A DNA stretch of 64,000 nt. Source: Macrotrachela quadricornifera (lineage: Eukaryota; Rotifera; Eurotatoria; Philodinida; Philodinidae). The position numbers and the translations under genes are program-made. Where the stretch lies: assembly GCA_022393335.1 (NCBI GenBank), contig JAJEKB010021945.1, forward strand, positions 377,118 through 441,117, read 5' to 3'. Below the pieces are notes generated by a model. That model did not search any database. It saw only the letters and a list, made by a program, of their open reading frames with translations, and was not told the DNA's origin. The first letter of the stretch is position 1, and each line of letters starts with the position of its first letter. Of this stretch, positions 11,225 through 21,817 are shown one piece after another.

Positions 11225-14146
11225 TTAAATAAAATTTTGTTTTAATAATCTTCTTGGTTTCCATGAAAATATATTAATTGATTGTGAATGAATAAATAAA
11301 TTATCTGAATCAATTGAAGTTTTATTTAATGTTGAAAAATAAACATTTGGCCATTGATATTCATAATATATATGTTCAGGTATTATATTATTTGTTATTT
11401 TATATAATGATAAATGTATCATATCTTTTTCTTTTACATTTAAATTAATAACAATCTTAAATTAAAATAAAAAAAATTTCATTTAGAAATATTTAAAAAA
11501 AAAAACAAACAGACAATAAATCCACGATGTCCAGGTGCTTCTCGAATAAACCAAAATATATTTAATTGTAAATTATATTCTTTTTTTAATAAACCAAATT
11601 GAAATGAACTAAATTGACGTAATTTTGATAAATAACGAAATAATATTAATAATGAATCTTCATTATTTCCACCAATTGCTTCTTCACGCTTAATTAAAAT
11701 AATAAATAAAATAAAGTTGAGGGTGAGGGTACCGTTTCTTCTCTTTTTTGACCATTTTTGGATCTCAAAGGTGGAATAGCTGATTGGATTGAAACTTCTA
11801 CCACAGAGAGAAAATTGTCTAAGGCGTTTTTCATGACTTTTTATGAAAAATTTTAGTTTTCTATAAGCTGTTATCGACAACTCCTGTTTAACTTTGACTA
11901 ATTGGACTGAAAATTTTTTTAAATCCGAAAGGAAGAGTCAGAAATGAAAATAATCAAAGCTACCTCTTTAGGATACTTCGAAGTATCTGTATCAAAAACT
12001 TCAGTCTAATCATACGTAAATTTTTTAAATAATATATGATTCAATGCAATTCTTATCAATGAAACAGCATAATATATCTATTATGCTATAGAATTCTCTC
12101 ATGAGAATTAAAATCTTGAGGGTGATAATAATGTCAAATTCTAAGATGCTTTTTTTTGTCAAAATGTTGTGCAACATATGTGAAAATCGATCTGTAATCT
12201 CATAAAATGAGTGAATAATAAATAAAAGTTGTCATATATTTCGTCCTCAATATATTCGATCTTAAATAGTATTTAACAAATATTTCTGCATTAGTCGATA
12301 TCATTATAGAATACAAATAGATAACTAACTTTAACATTTGTTTTTGATATATCAATATTATGTGATGAAAATAAACGAAGACAATGATCAGTTAAACAAG
12401 ATGAAAATCCTCCGGAAGGTTTATCCGATGTCCAAAACATAAAACGATTAATTTTCTATATAAAAAAAAAAGAAAAAAAACGTTTAATTATAAATAAAAA
12501 TAAAATTGTTTGCTTTTCTTTTAAACAGACTTGTTCAATACCCAATTCTTCTCCATAAAGAATAATTGGTGTTCCACCAATTAACATTCCTATTGTTAAT
12601 TGAATTTGTTTTGATAAGTTATTCTCAATTTGTTTATTCATTCTTATTGATCCTAGCTAAATTAAATAAAATATATATTTTTATTTACATAAATATATAA
12701 ATATCACCTGCCAAAATTTTGGTATTAAAAAATGATTTAATTCAAAAGAATTTATTAAAAATTCTTTTGGATAATTGAGTTTTTTATGTAGATTATTTTT
12801 AATAAGTAAATCATTTAAACCATATGGAATATCAAATAAAATTATTCTTACAACAAGAAAAAAAAACAATTTCTTTTTTATTAAATAGAATATTAAAATA
12901 TATTTACTTAGGGTTTGTTTTTTGTTCAATTTGACTTTTAATATAATTCCATTGATTTATTGTCTTATAAGATATTGAATATAAACCAGTTATTTCATTT
13001 AATTCAATTGGTAAATCAACTCGAATTCCATCGATTTTTTTATTTAATAACCAATCATGAAGATAAGTCTAAAAAAAGATATATTTTTTTTAAAATTTAG
13101 TTATTTGTTATCTTTAATCAAACTTCTGCTTGTTGAGCAATTTTTTTATTATTAAAATCTAATGGAAATCTTCCATATTGTGTATAATATCGACAATCTA
13201 AATTTGATGTATTTTGTTGACATGAATTCTAAAGAAAAATCTTTCAAAATATTTCATTTAAAAAAGAAAAAAAATTTACATTAATTTTCGATGAAAATGT
13301 ATTATTATGTGTTGATGATAATGGTAAATCAATAATTAAATGCATATCTAAATAAATAATAATTTATTTATTTTCTTTTAAATAGAAAATCAAAAAAAGT
13401 AAAACTTTTTCTATGAAGAATTTTGATAAAATATTCAAAATAAATTTTCTCAATAATATCTTGATTAAATGTAAATAAATCTGTTGAATTAAATATTGAT
13501 GATTGAAAAAGAATTGATTTAATAAAATTTTTTTCAAAATAATCAAATTTTTCTTCAAGACCTTTTTTTTAAATATAAAAATAAAAAAAAACAATAATAA
13601 TAATTATTTTTAATTAAATAAAACCTTGAATATCTCCAATTCCATCATAATTTGAATCACGAAAATATTTTAAATCAATTTCATAAATTATTTCTTTTTC
13701 ATACCAAATAAGATTTTTATTTGATGGACATTTAAAACTAAATAATATTATTATTATTGATAGAAATATTAATAATAAAAGTAACATTATATATAATATT
13801 AATATTATCCAAACAATTCGTTTCCAATAAATTTTATCTATATAAGATTTTAATTCCTAAAAAAACAAAAACGTTCGTTTATTTATTTATTATTTAATTA
13901 ATATTTAACTTGTTTAGTTAAACCAATAAATTGTTTAGATTTATCAAATTTTTTTAAATAATCTTCATCCATTGTTATCTGTTGATTATAATTTGAATAA
14001 AAAAATTTTATTTTAATAGGTAAAGAATATAAATCATCATCTTCTATATCATTAAATTTTGCAACATGACCAACTTTTGTTTTAACATCACTATTATTAA
14101 TATAATCAAATATATTTTCAGATTTTAAACAGATATCTTTATTCAT
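11225..14146 (-). CDS. SLC3A-type heavy chain of amino-acid transporters (4F2hc/rBAT-like), 11 exons, one apparent frameshift
   Basis: Type II membrane glycoprotein that brings light-chain (SLC7) amino-acid transporters to the cell surface. Exons (-): 14146-13910, 13856-13625, 13561-13406, 13347-13280, 13229-13124, 13068-12908, 12846-12708, 12656-12531, 12455-12330, 11688-11515, 11455-11225. Introns are 49-63 bp with GT...AG except intron 9 (11689-12329, about 640 bp). The first 79 residues are cytosolic; a transmembrane helix spans about 93-118 and is followed directly by Cys122 (SFKCPSNK), the place of the cysteine that bonds the light chain in known family members. The alpha-amylase-like ectodomain follows: WYEKEIIYEIDLKYF and DGIGDIQG, MHLIIDLP, DGIRVDLP, IGGTPIILYGEELG, and the C-terminal beta domain (FSWKPRRLL). 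All junctions agree in frame except exon 5. It is 106 bases, one too many, and a run of four T (minus strand) near 13200 would have to be three to keep the frame. This may be an assembly error, an allelic lesion or a recent pseudogene. Confidence 0.82.
11689..12329 (-). repeat. Oversized intron 9 of the SLC3A-like gene, probable inserted repeat
   Basis: Every other intron of this gene is 49-63 bp; this one is about 640 bp. It contains GTTGAGGGTGAGGGTACC at about 11715 and CTTGAGGGTGATAATAATG at about 12116, motifs shared with intergenic repeats. No terminal inverted repeat or target duplication could be pinned down. Confidence 0.4.
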
Positions 14147-14622
14147 ATTTTAATTCTTTTGAAAATTAAATTATATTCTATTGGATAAGATTTTAAATTT
14201 GATTTTATCGTAGAGGACATGTATTTTTAAAATAAATAATGTCGAATATAAATACATTATTAACATTTCTGTGTCGTTTATTATTTTGATAAAAATTGTT
14301 AAAATTAATATTAGTATTTATATTTATAGTAAAAGACAAATATTTTCTTTCTTTTTGTTTAAGAAAGTCCGAAACATGCTGTATCTTTAGCTTGCATATC
14401 AAATATAGTTTAAAAAAGAAAGAAAAAACATTATTTTTCTATAAATTCTACAATATGAGTATGCCTCGAAACTATTTGAAGAAAAAAACAAGAATCAATA
14501 ATGAGACATATGATTCGAAATATTTGTCGTAAAAATCTGAGAAAGAAAACAGATGGTTTTTACATATTACTATTGAAAGATACTTGAAAAAAAAACATAT
14601 TTTGTTAATGTAATGATAAAGT

Positions 14623-14796
14623 ATGGGTAGTGCACTTATTCGCAAATGTTGGGATGTACAAGAAGAAAAATGGGGTGGACATGATCAATATGATAATGAG
14701 TCAACTGATAATACATATCAATATGATTATTATGAAAATCAATATAAACATAATCCAAATACTCGTTATATTCAAAGACAATCAATTTATTTTTAA
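14623..14796 (+). CDS. Small 57-residue protein with myristoylation-like N-terminus
   Basis: ATG at 14623, TAA at 14794. The protein begins MGSALIRKC, which fits the rule for N-myristoylation (Gly2, small residue, Ser/Ala nearby), with a cysteine and basic residues that could add a second membrane contact. The remainder is polar and rich in Asp, Asn, Gln and Tyr (QYDNESTDNTYQYDYYENQY), with codon choice like the neighbouring genes. It could be a complete micro-protein or the first exon of a longer gene, but the frame ends without a donor site, so a complete protein is preferred. No family recognised. Confidence 0.4.
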   Translation: MGSALIRKCWDVQEEKWGGHDQYDNESTDNTYQYDYYENQYKHNPNTRYIQRQSIYF

Positions 14797-14882
14797 TAAT
14801 CAATAAAATATTATTTATCTTAAATACAATTATATTTCTCATTATTTGAAAAAGTTTTTTTTAAATAAAAATTATCTATATA

Positions 14883-15430
14883 ACAAGTAGTGCTCGTCGC
14901 TTAGTCCTCGACTGAGTAATTGAATTTATTCCTCGTTAAATAACTGAGTATACGTGTTACAATATTATGATCCTAATCTTTAATAATATATTTAATTTAA
15001 AGTTTTAATTTTTCTCGACTATTTGTGAAGTCAAGCGTTTTTAAAAACAGTAATATGAGCATAGATTAATATTTTAAACAAAAAATTATCAAGAAAAACA
15101 AATAATACGTATTCTTATGACATGAATAGTAGTCGATCATGCAGTGACAATAGCGTAGGATATGTTAATTTCAACTGTTAGTTATGATTTGCTATTCGAC
15201 GATAAGCAAGCAAACGTGATTTATTTCATATGATCCTCCCTTCAGTTGAGGGAATACTAGAACTTCAGGACCTCTATGGGTACTTCTATATAGTAGCACT
15301 TGAGGACCTATGAGTGTCTCATCGATGAAGCTCTTGAGATTTTTTTCACCTTTGGCCTTTGACCCAACGACAAGCAGGCAAACGCATTTTTTTCTCATAT
15401 GACTCTCTCTCTTCAGTCGAGAGAATAAAT
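14883..15430 (+). mobile_element. Hairpin-ended non-autonomous element, CTCGACTGA variant
   Basis: Left end ACAAGTAGTGCTCGTCGC followed by CCTCGACTGAG; right end TTCAGTCGAGAGAATAAA. The CTCGACTGA and TTCAGTCGAG segments are complementary, so the two ends can pair. Near the right side the end block is present twice (about 15192-15255 and 15362-15430), each with GCAAACG, CATATGA and TTCAGT(T/C)GAG. No coding capacity is evident. Other members: 1-485, 4985-5286, 30000-30090, 33807-33860, 46393-47016, 50091-50449. Confidence 0.6.
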
Positions 15431-15682
15431 AATTCAAATGATACTCGATAAACTAATATTAGATCCCACGGATCAGGACCATCACGTTAAATGTGTTTAG
15501 AAAAACTAAATTAAGTAATAAAAATATTCATATAAGAAGGTCTTCTTATAAATTTCTTCTTTTATATTTTACTTATATGCAGAACGAGAAAAAAAAAATT
15601 TCTTGTCTGTTATAAAAGAAAGAAAAAGAATTGTTGATAATGTTTTATTTTTTCTTTTAATCGGTTGCTATAGTTAGTAGTG

Positions 15683-16663
15683 ATGCCAGGAAATATATCA
15701 CAGAGTTGTGTTAAATGTGGTAAAACTGGTGGAATTCTTTTTTGTAATGGTTGTCAAAAAACTTTATGTTTTAAACATGTTAATGAACATCAAAATGAAA
15801 TTGAAAAAGAATTAGAAGATTTAATTAATCAAGAAGATCAATATGAAAATGAAATAAAAAAACTTAATGAAACACATTATTTATTTAATGAAATTGATTT
15901 ATGGAAAAAAGATTCAATTGAAAAAATCAAACAAATAGCGAAACAAACAAAACAAGAATTAAAACAATTAATTGAACAATCAAATGAAAATTTATTAAAA
16001 AATTCTCAACAAATTAAAGAAAATCTTCATTTATTAAAACAATCTGATGATTTATCAGAAATTCAATTAATTAAATTATCAAATCAATTTAATAATTTAA
16101 AAAAAGAAATGAATTCATTTCAATTAATTAAATCAACAAATTCATTTGATTTAAAAATAGAAAAACAAATATTTAATCAAATTCCACTACCAATTATTCC
16201 AATAAATGATAAATTTTCTCCTAAAATCGAACAAACTCATTCAAATAGTCAAGGTTAGAATAAATATCACATCATATTTTAACCTTATTAATTTAGCGAT
16301 TATTTCTTTACAGGTTCAATATTAATTCGTGAAATCGATCCATATGGATATTATATAACTATTGCACATAATGGTTTAACAACTGATAAAGAACAAGATA
16401 TGATTGGATGGACAATAAAACGAGAAATTGATTCATATAATAATATAATATATCGATTTCCACATGATTTTAGTCTTAAATCAAAATCATTTGTTAAAAT
16501 TCTTTCTCGACAAGCAAGTCAAACACTTTATTCATATGAAAAAACAAATACATTAATAGCTCAAACAATTCAAACATGGGGAACAGGAAGTAAAATAATT
16601 ATTAATCGTCTTATGGATGCTAATGGAAATGAAAAAGATGTTCTTACAGAAACATTTAAATAA
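15683..16663 (+). CDS. B-box zinc finger, coiled-coil and lamin-tail-domain protein
   Basis: Two exons, 15683-16253 and 16314-16663, joined through a 60-bp GTTAGA...TTACAG intron; 306 residues, frame kept. Residues 9-36 hold a B-box-like zinc ligand set, Cys-X2-Cys-X8-Cys-X2-Cys-X4-Cys-X2-His-X3-His (CVKCG, FCNGC, TLCFKH, NEH). Residues about 38-150 are charged, Gln/Lys/Glu-rich coiled coil. Residues about 192-303 are a lamin tail domain (Ig-like fold): ILIREIDPYGYYITIAHN, IGWTIKREI, YRFPHDFSLKSKSFVKILSR, TIQTWGTG. Lamin tail domains are known from nuclear lamins and some bacterial proteins; B-box plus coiled coil is TRIM-like. There is no rod domain, so this is not a lamin. Inferred role: a scaffold binding protein or nucleic acid. 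It is convergent with the gene at 16755-17252. Confidence 0.82.
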
Positions 16664-16754
16664 ATTCTATATGAAGATTTTTTTATTTAATAAGACAAAT
16701 AAATGATATACAAACAAACAAACAAAAAAAAGAAATTCTTTTTTCTTTTAATAT

Positions 16755-17252
16755 TTATAATTGAAGTGTTTTAGCAATTTTTTGTATTTTATTTTTAATA
16801 TCTTGATCATTTTGTTGTTGATGTAAAAATAAAATAAAATCTTTATTAATATCTTGTTGAAATATATCTTTAAATTGTTGTTGAATTTGATCAATTTGAT
16901 TTTTTAAAAGATAATTTTTTTGTGAAATTTCTTCAATATCTAAACGCATTTTTTGATTATCTAAACGTATTTGTTCTTGTTGAGCATCTTTTAATTTAAA
17001 ACGTTCAGATAATTGATTATATGTTAATTTAAGTGAACGTATTTCACTTTTTTGTTTACGAAATACATCAAGAAATGCATCTGTAAATATTGGAATAGTA
17101 TTTTTTTCATTTATTTTATCATTTGCTGATGATGATTGTTTACGAGTACGTTTAACAGATTTTTTTTTAGGCTTTTCATCATCAGATAATGTACGTTTAG
17201 ATTTTGATGATGATGTTGAAGAAATTTTTATTGTATCAACATTTTCTTCCAT
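16755..17252 (-). CDS. Small nuclear-type coiled-coil protein
   Basis: Single exon, 165 residues from ATG at 17252. N-terminus acidic and serine-rich followed by dense basic clusters (DDEKPKKKSVKRTRKQSS, residues about 24-41) that look like a bipartite nuclear localisation signal. From about 58 onward it is predicted coiled coil, with heptad-like leucine/isoleucine spacing (FLDVFRKQKSEIRSLKLTYN, LSERFKLKDAQQEQ) ending in Gln-rich helices. It has a basic region before a coiled coil but lacks the Asn and Arg pattern of a bZIP DNA-binding region, so I do not call it bZIP. It ends about 90 bp from the end of the lamin-tail gene (convergent). Function unknown. Confidence 0.6.
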   Translation of the reverse strand: MEENVDTIKISSTSSSKSKRTLSDDEKPKKKSVKRTRKQSSSANDKINEKNTIPIFTDAFLDVFRKQKSEIRSLKLTYNQLSERFKLKDAQQEQIRLDNQKMRLDIEEISQKNYLLKNQIDQIQQQFKDIFQQDINKDFILFLHQQQNDQDIKNKIQKIAKTLQL

Positions 17253-18964
17253 TATTAATAATATATGAAATAGAATCGTTTTTTCCTTTAATTGCACAAA
17301 AAAATTTTAATTGGTTCAAAACTTTATCTATAAAAAAAAACAACATTATTTCTTTTATAAATTTATCATCATTTAACGACATCTATCGAGGAAAAACTAT
17401 ATATAATGTTCATTATCTGCCTGTGTCGGGATAAATAAGGCTATTATATGGAGATATTCATACATCGTAAGATAATATCACGATATATCGCCAAAACCCG
17501 CGATTTTTTGGTACTTCTTGCAAAAAAATCATACTTCATTAAAAACAATAGAACTTGGATGAAATAGATTAATAACATCAAATTGACAATGTAGAGTTCT
17601 CCTCAAGTCCGTTATTTTCTTTATGATTCGTATTCCAAAGAAAGGACTAAATCGAAAGGAAAAAAATTATAACCTATACAAAAAGAAGTTTACCAATAAT
17701 AAGATAAAGTATGTGAATAGTAATATATTCGTTGTTAGGATACAGATGATTACAACAGAACATGATCGAACATTTTTTTGTATAGATTTCATAAAAATCT
17801 ATTTTGAGTTTTGTTCAAGGTAATAACTCCTTATTTTCAGACTAGCCTTGCTGAACAAAAACTGAAAGAAAAACGATAATTGTTTCCATATCTTCGGCGG
17901 GTCAATAGCTGTGCTCGAATTAACAATCTACCCGCGATAGTGTACAACAAAAATTTAGTCGAATTTGGGTTTTTTTTAGAAAATTATTTTATCAATTTTT
18001 CGTTTAGATTAAAAGGTATTAATTCGATCAAAATGGTTATATAGACTATATAAGAAATTTTTGCTAAAGTGAAACACAAATAGAAGTGTAAGCTGATAAC
18101 TGTATCAGCGATGACCACCAAGGAGTTTTTGAAGTTCCTGTTGCCTTGTGGCTTACACCTCTAAAAACAAATACATCAATCAATATAAATTTTCATGGTC
18201 TATCAGTTTATAAAAAAAAAAGATATTTTTTATCAGTTACTCTTCATTTCTAAAAATTTGGTTTAAGTGAGAATAGTTACAATAAAAAGGAAAAAGTAAA
18301 ACAATCTTCTGCAAATTGTCCCTTGTCACAATGTTTTATACACTAGTGGAAAGAACGTTCAAAGCTGAACAAAATTTTCTCAGTGATTTTCACGCTCTCC
18401 TTACTCAAATAAAATTTCAATAAATACAACTTCTTTTTGTTTATTAATTATTTTGACGAAAGAAAAGTGATGATTTTCACTAAAACAAAGTATTATAAGT
18501 GAAAATTGACTATCAATTGATGTTTTTCTTTTGTTACTTTAGCAAAAATCACTTGTACGGAGAATGCAAAGTATTTTGACATATTTTTGCACAGAAAAAA
18601 ATTATTTTTATTATGAAAAATCTTTATTTATAAATACGCAGAGTTTCGTCCTATGATACAGCATGTAACTGACCTCGCCTCATATGTTTTGATTTGTAAA
18701 GTGTGTCTCGTTTAAACTATTAAATGATCAAATTTTTTAAGTTATGTAGTACAACATATATTTTGCATATAGATTCGGAATAAAAATTATGAATTTTTGA
18801 AAATTCTTCCTAAAAAAGCCATCGTGGTCACACTACTGTCGCAGCAATCTTATGAAAATTTCTTTCAGGATACTATAGACATTTCCACATTCGACTATCT
18901 ACGTACTAATATTAATATGTTTTTATTATTCCTCAACTTAATTGACGTAACATGAACGAAAATT
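17253..18964. other. Long spacer; only a short structured element is noted
   Basis: No supported gene. A 66-codon plus-strand frame near 17623 has no family features. The 81-bp inverted-repeat element at 18082-18162 is listed separately. Confidence 0.5.
18082..18162. repeat. 81-bp inverted-repeat element able to form a three-way junction
   Basis: The outer arms AGAAGTGTAAGC (18082-18093) and GCTTACACCTCT (18151-18162) pair with one mismatch. Inside lie a perfect hairpin, GCTGATA-ACTG-TATCAGC, and a second, CCACCAAGG paired with CCTTGTGG with one bulge. It could be a minimal MITE or a structured RNA. It lacks the CUGAUGA/GAAA core of a hammerhead ribozyme and the T-loop of a tRNA. Confidence 0.5.
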
Positions 18965-21096
18965 TTACAAAATATGAAAAAAATACACGACAATGATTAA
19001 ACCTATTACAAATCCTACAATAGATTTAGTCGAAAATTGATTATTATTATTATTATTATTGTACTGTTGTTGTTTTTGTTTAAAAGTAAATTTTGATCTG
19101 TATGTATCTAAATGGTTAATTGTCATTTTCGAAGGATATTTTCGTTGAATATCTAAAAACTTCGAACTCAATGATGCTTTCCATGACCATACTTCAACTG
19201 TCCATTTATATTCTAATGCTAATGAAATAACATCAGGAAAGCTTGTACGATTATCATTTCCATTTCCATCACCACTGATTAAAATAAGATGTTGTGCATT
19301 TTGCTGATTAACTTTATTTTTTAGAATTAAATATTGAATTTGTGCATGTAACATGTCATCCAAAAACACTTCCTAAAATAATAAAGAGTAATGATGCAAT
19401 AAATGCTGCTTCTCATAGGCACAATTTATCTCTCTCTCTCTATATATATATATGATATTCAGTGAATGTGTCTGTCTGTGCCGGGTTAAAGATCAGGACC
19501 TATCCTATGGAGATAATTATGGATGTAAAATAATAAAGAGGTATAAGGCTACATGACCTATAAAAATTATTCGACATGAACGGTATGATACTGATTCATA
19601 TTCTACTCAAATATGGACCAGGATGAAGTTCAAAACTTCTTATTGAATAGGACAGAATTCATGCCGTGGCTAATAGAAGAACGATTTCATCTCTTATCTA
19701 TGTTGAATTTTCATTTAGACATAGGTAGGGCAATCCAAGGTTTGATCTAGTTTCATTTCTGATTAAATAAACACAAAACTGGAGTGGGAGCTGTGTCATC
19801 CACTTTTAACAGAGGCAAATAACACATATATCTTTAAACAAAGACAACTATTGACTTAAGGGTATCGATTCGCCTTTTGTAGTAGAAATGAAAAAAATTA
19901 AGTTTTTTGTTTTATCTTTATGAAAAGCTGCTGTATGAAAAATTGTCAAAATTTTTCTTTTTGATGAGAAGTAATAGAAGATCTCCATAACATGTAGTTC
20001 ATAGAATCGCTAAGAAATAAACTTTCGATTTTTTAAAATTAATTTGAGTTTTTCGTACATAGTGCTCAATTGTGTTAAAAATAGCCATCCTCCAACTTTA
20101 TTCGATCAAACTAAAATTTTTATCACAGATATTTTCACTATATTAAGCAGAGGTAGAATCGTTCATTTTCATTTTTAACTTTTCTATCCAGACTTCTAGG
20201 GCTCATAAAGGCTAGAATACTGGTTCTAGAAAAAAATCCTTAGATATTTTTTATAACAAAAAAAAGGGGAGATGAAATTTTGTCGAAAGCTCAAAACTAC
20301 CTTTGAGATATATTTGTTGGTATCTGCAAAAATCTGCTGTAGAAATTTTTTCCTTAAATATATGTCTTGTTATTTGATATGCTCTATCTTTGAGAAAAGT
20401 TTCAATCCAATCAACCTTATCATAAGACGAGAGCTACCATTAATCATCCATACTTATGAGAAATATATTATGCCTATGTAAATAAAAGATCACTTTTCAT
20501 GTTTCTATTTTCAATAGCCTACGAAATTATTAAACGTTATTGTATTTCGTCAATATATCGATAGTGTTAGTATATTGAAGAAACTAGTACCTTATTCGTA
20601 TGTTTATTTTATCAATGACTGTTCTGTAACCACTAGAGAATAAATGATTAAGTAAGATTATATTTAAAATCATGAATTATTTCTATAGAACATCAATATA
20701 TATTGTTTTAAAATAAAATAACTAGATTTCATACTTTATTGCTCATGGATCTTTCGCCGAGTAAACATTTATATTGAGATTTTTCCCATTCGATCCAAAC
20801 TTTTGCATTTCGAGGTGGAGTACTTCCACCAACAATTCTTGTTCTTATATTTTGAATTCTTTTATTATCTTCAATAATTCTAGCTAAATTTGCAACATTA
20901 ATACGAACAGAAGCATCTTGTAATTGATTTTTTCCCTGACCCATTTGTGAACCAATAAAAAGATTTGAATTATCAACAACAATATGTATATTCGATGATG
21001 GTCTATAATATTGAAATAATTATTTTAAAATCTGTAAAATACGGTTTGATTGTTGACTATTTACTTTGGACTATGACAAACAGGAGAAGAAGGCAT
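18965..21096 (-). CDS. NYN-domain putative ribonuclease with C-terminal membrane anchor
   Basis: Exons (-): 21096-21065, 21002-20735, 19372-18965; 235 residues, all phases agree. Intron 1 is 62 bp (GTAAAT...TATAG); intron 2 is about 1.36 kb (GTATGA...TTTAG). NYN domains belong to the PIN-like nuclease fold, and acidic residues bind the metal. Visible candidates: Asp21 in IHIVVDNSNLFIGSQ, Asp105/Asp106 in EVFLDDMLHAQ, and Asp135 in LILISGDGNGND. The pattern VDNSN ... KGVDxxL-like ... SGDGN is typical of the family, as is the later ALEYKWTVEVWSW strand. After the domain come a Gln/Asn-rich linker (about 198-211, AAT-repeat encoded) and a hydrophobic stretch at about 216-233 (IVGFVIGLIIVVYFF) ending at the C-terminus, which predicts a tail anchor facing the nuclease to the cytosol. 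Substrate unknown. Confidence 0.8.
19373..20734 (-). other. Large intron of the NYN gene
   Basis: Intron 2, about 1.36 kb. It contains a (CT)n(AT)n microsatellite at about 19429-19454 and otherwise featureless AT-rich sequence. A 69-codon plus-strand frame at 20272 has no family features. Confidence 0.6.
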
Positions 21097-21356
21097 ACTT
21101 TTGTTTTAATCAATCTAAATATATATAATTTTAAGTGAATATGTAATTTTTAAAAGATATCTTCGATTTCTAATAGATTTCGACATCTATTCAAAAGATA
21201 CATACATTTATAAAGTATCTCATCAAAATAGTTTTGATCATTTATGAATTAGCTCGTATGTAAGCACGAAACGCAAAATTGATGCGTTAAAACTCAATTA
21301 TAAAAAAATTCTTATCAGCGTCTCAGAATTAACTACATGATCAAAATAATCGGTTT

Positions 21357-21817
21357 AGATATATATAGGGTGGCCTATAAGTCGATTTACCCAAAAAAGA
21401 AATAAAAAGTCTCCCTGACGGCTCGAGGAAAGAAGTTGGTTTTTCTATCAACGATAGAAACATGTTCATGGTTTGTATCAATAAAGACCCCTTATTAAGC
21501 GTCGCTATTGATTTCAACAAAAAATCTGGCTCTTTTACAGATAGAAAAAAATACAATGCCACAAAAACTCTTGCCGAAAATAAAAATTGAACTCTTTACT
21601 AAGCATATCGTTTTCTTTTCAATCTGTGAAAAAAATGAAATTTTTTTTTTGGAATCAATAGCAACACTTAACAAGGGATCTCTACAGGCATATCTTTATT
21701 GATATAAACCATGAAAATGCTTCTATCATTGATAAAAGAGTCTGCTTCTTTGCTCGAGCCACAAGGAAGATATTTAATTTTTTTTTTTTGTAACATGACT
21801 TTTGGACCATCACATAT
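21357..21817. mobile_element. Mariner-like foldback MITE, TIR starting ATATAGGGTGGCC
   Basis: The left arm begins ATATATAGGGTGGCCTATAAG; the right arm, read on the minus strand, begins ATATGTGATGGTCCAAAAG. Further in, both arms share GGCTCGAG, a GATAGAA block, CATGGTTT.TATCAATAAAGA and CGCTATTGATT-type sequence, so the arms are about 165 bp with scattered differences. TIRs of the form GGGTGGYCYATAAGT flanked by TA are typical of mariner-type elements. No transposase inside. Confidence 0.6.

Noticed and set aside
16755..17252. bZIP transcription factor
   Set aside because: Basic region and coiled coil are present, but the conserved Asn/Arg DNA-contact pattern is missing and the basic part is too far from the heptads.
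18082..18162. Hammerhead ribozyme or tRNA
   Set aside because: The fold is three-way but the CUGAUGA and GAAA core, and the tRNA T-loop and D-loop consensus, are absent on both strands.
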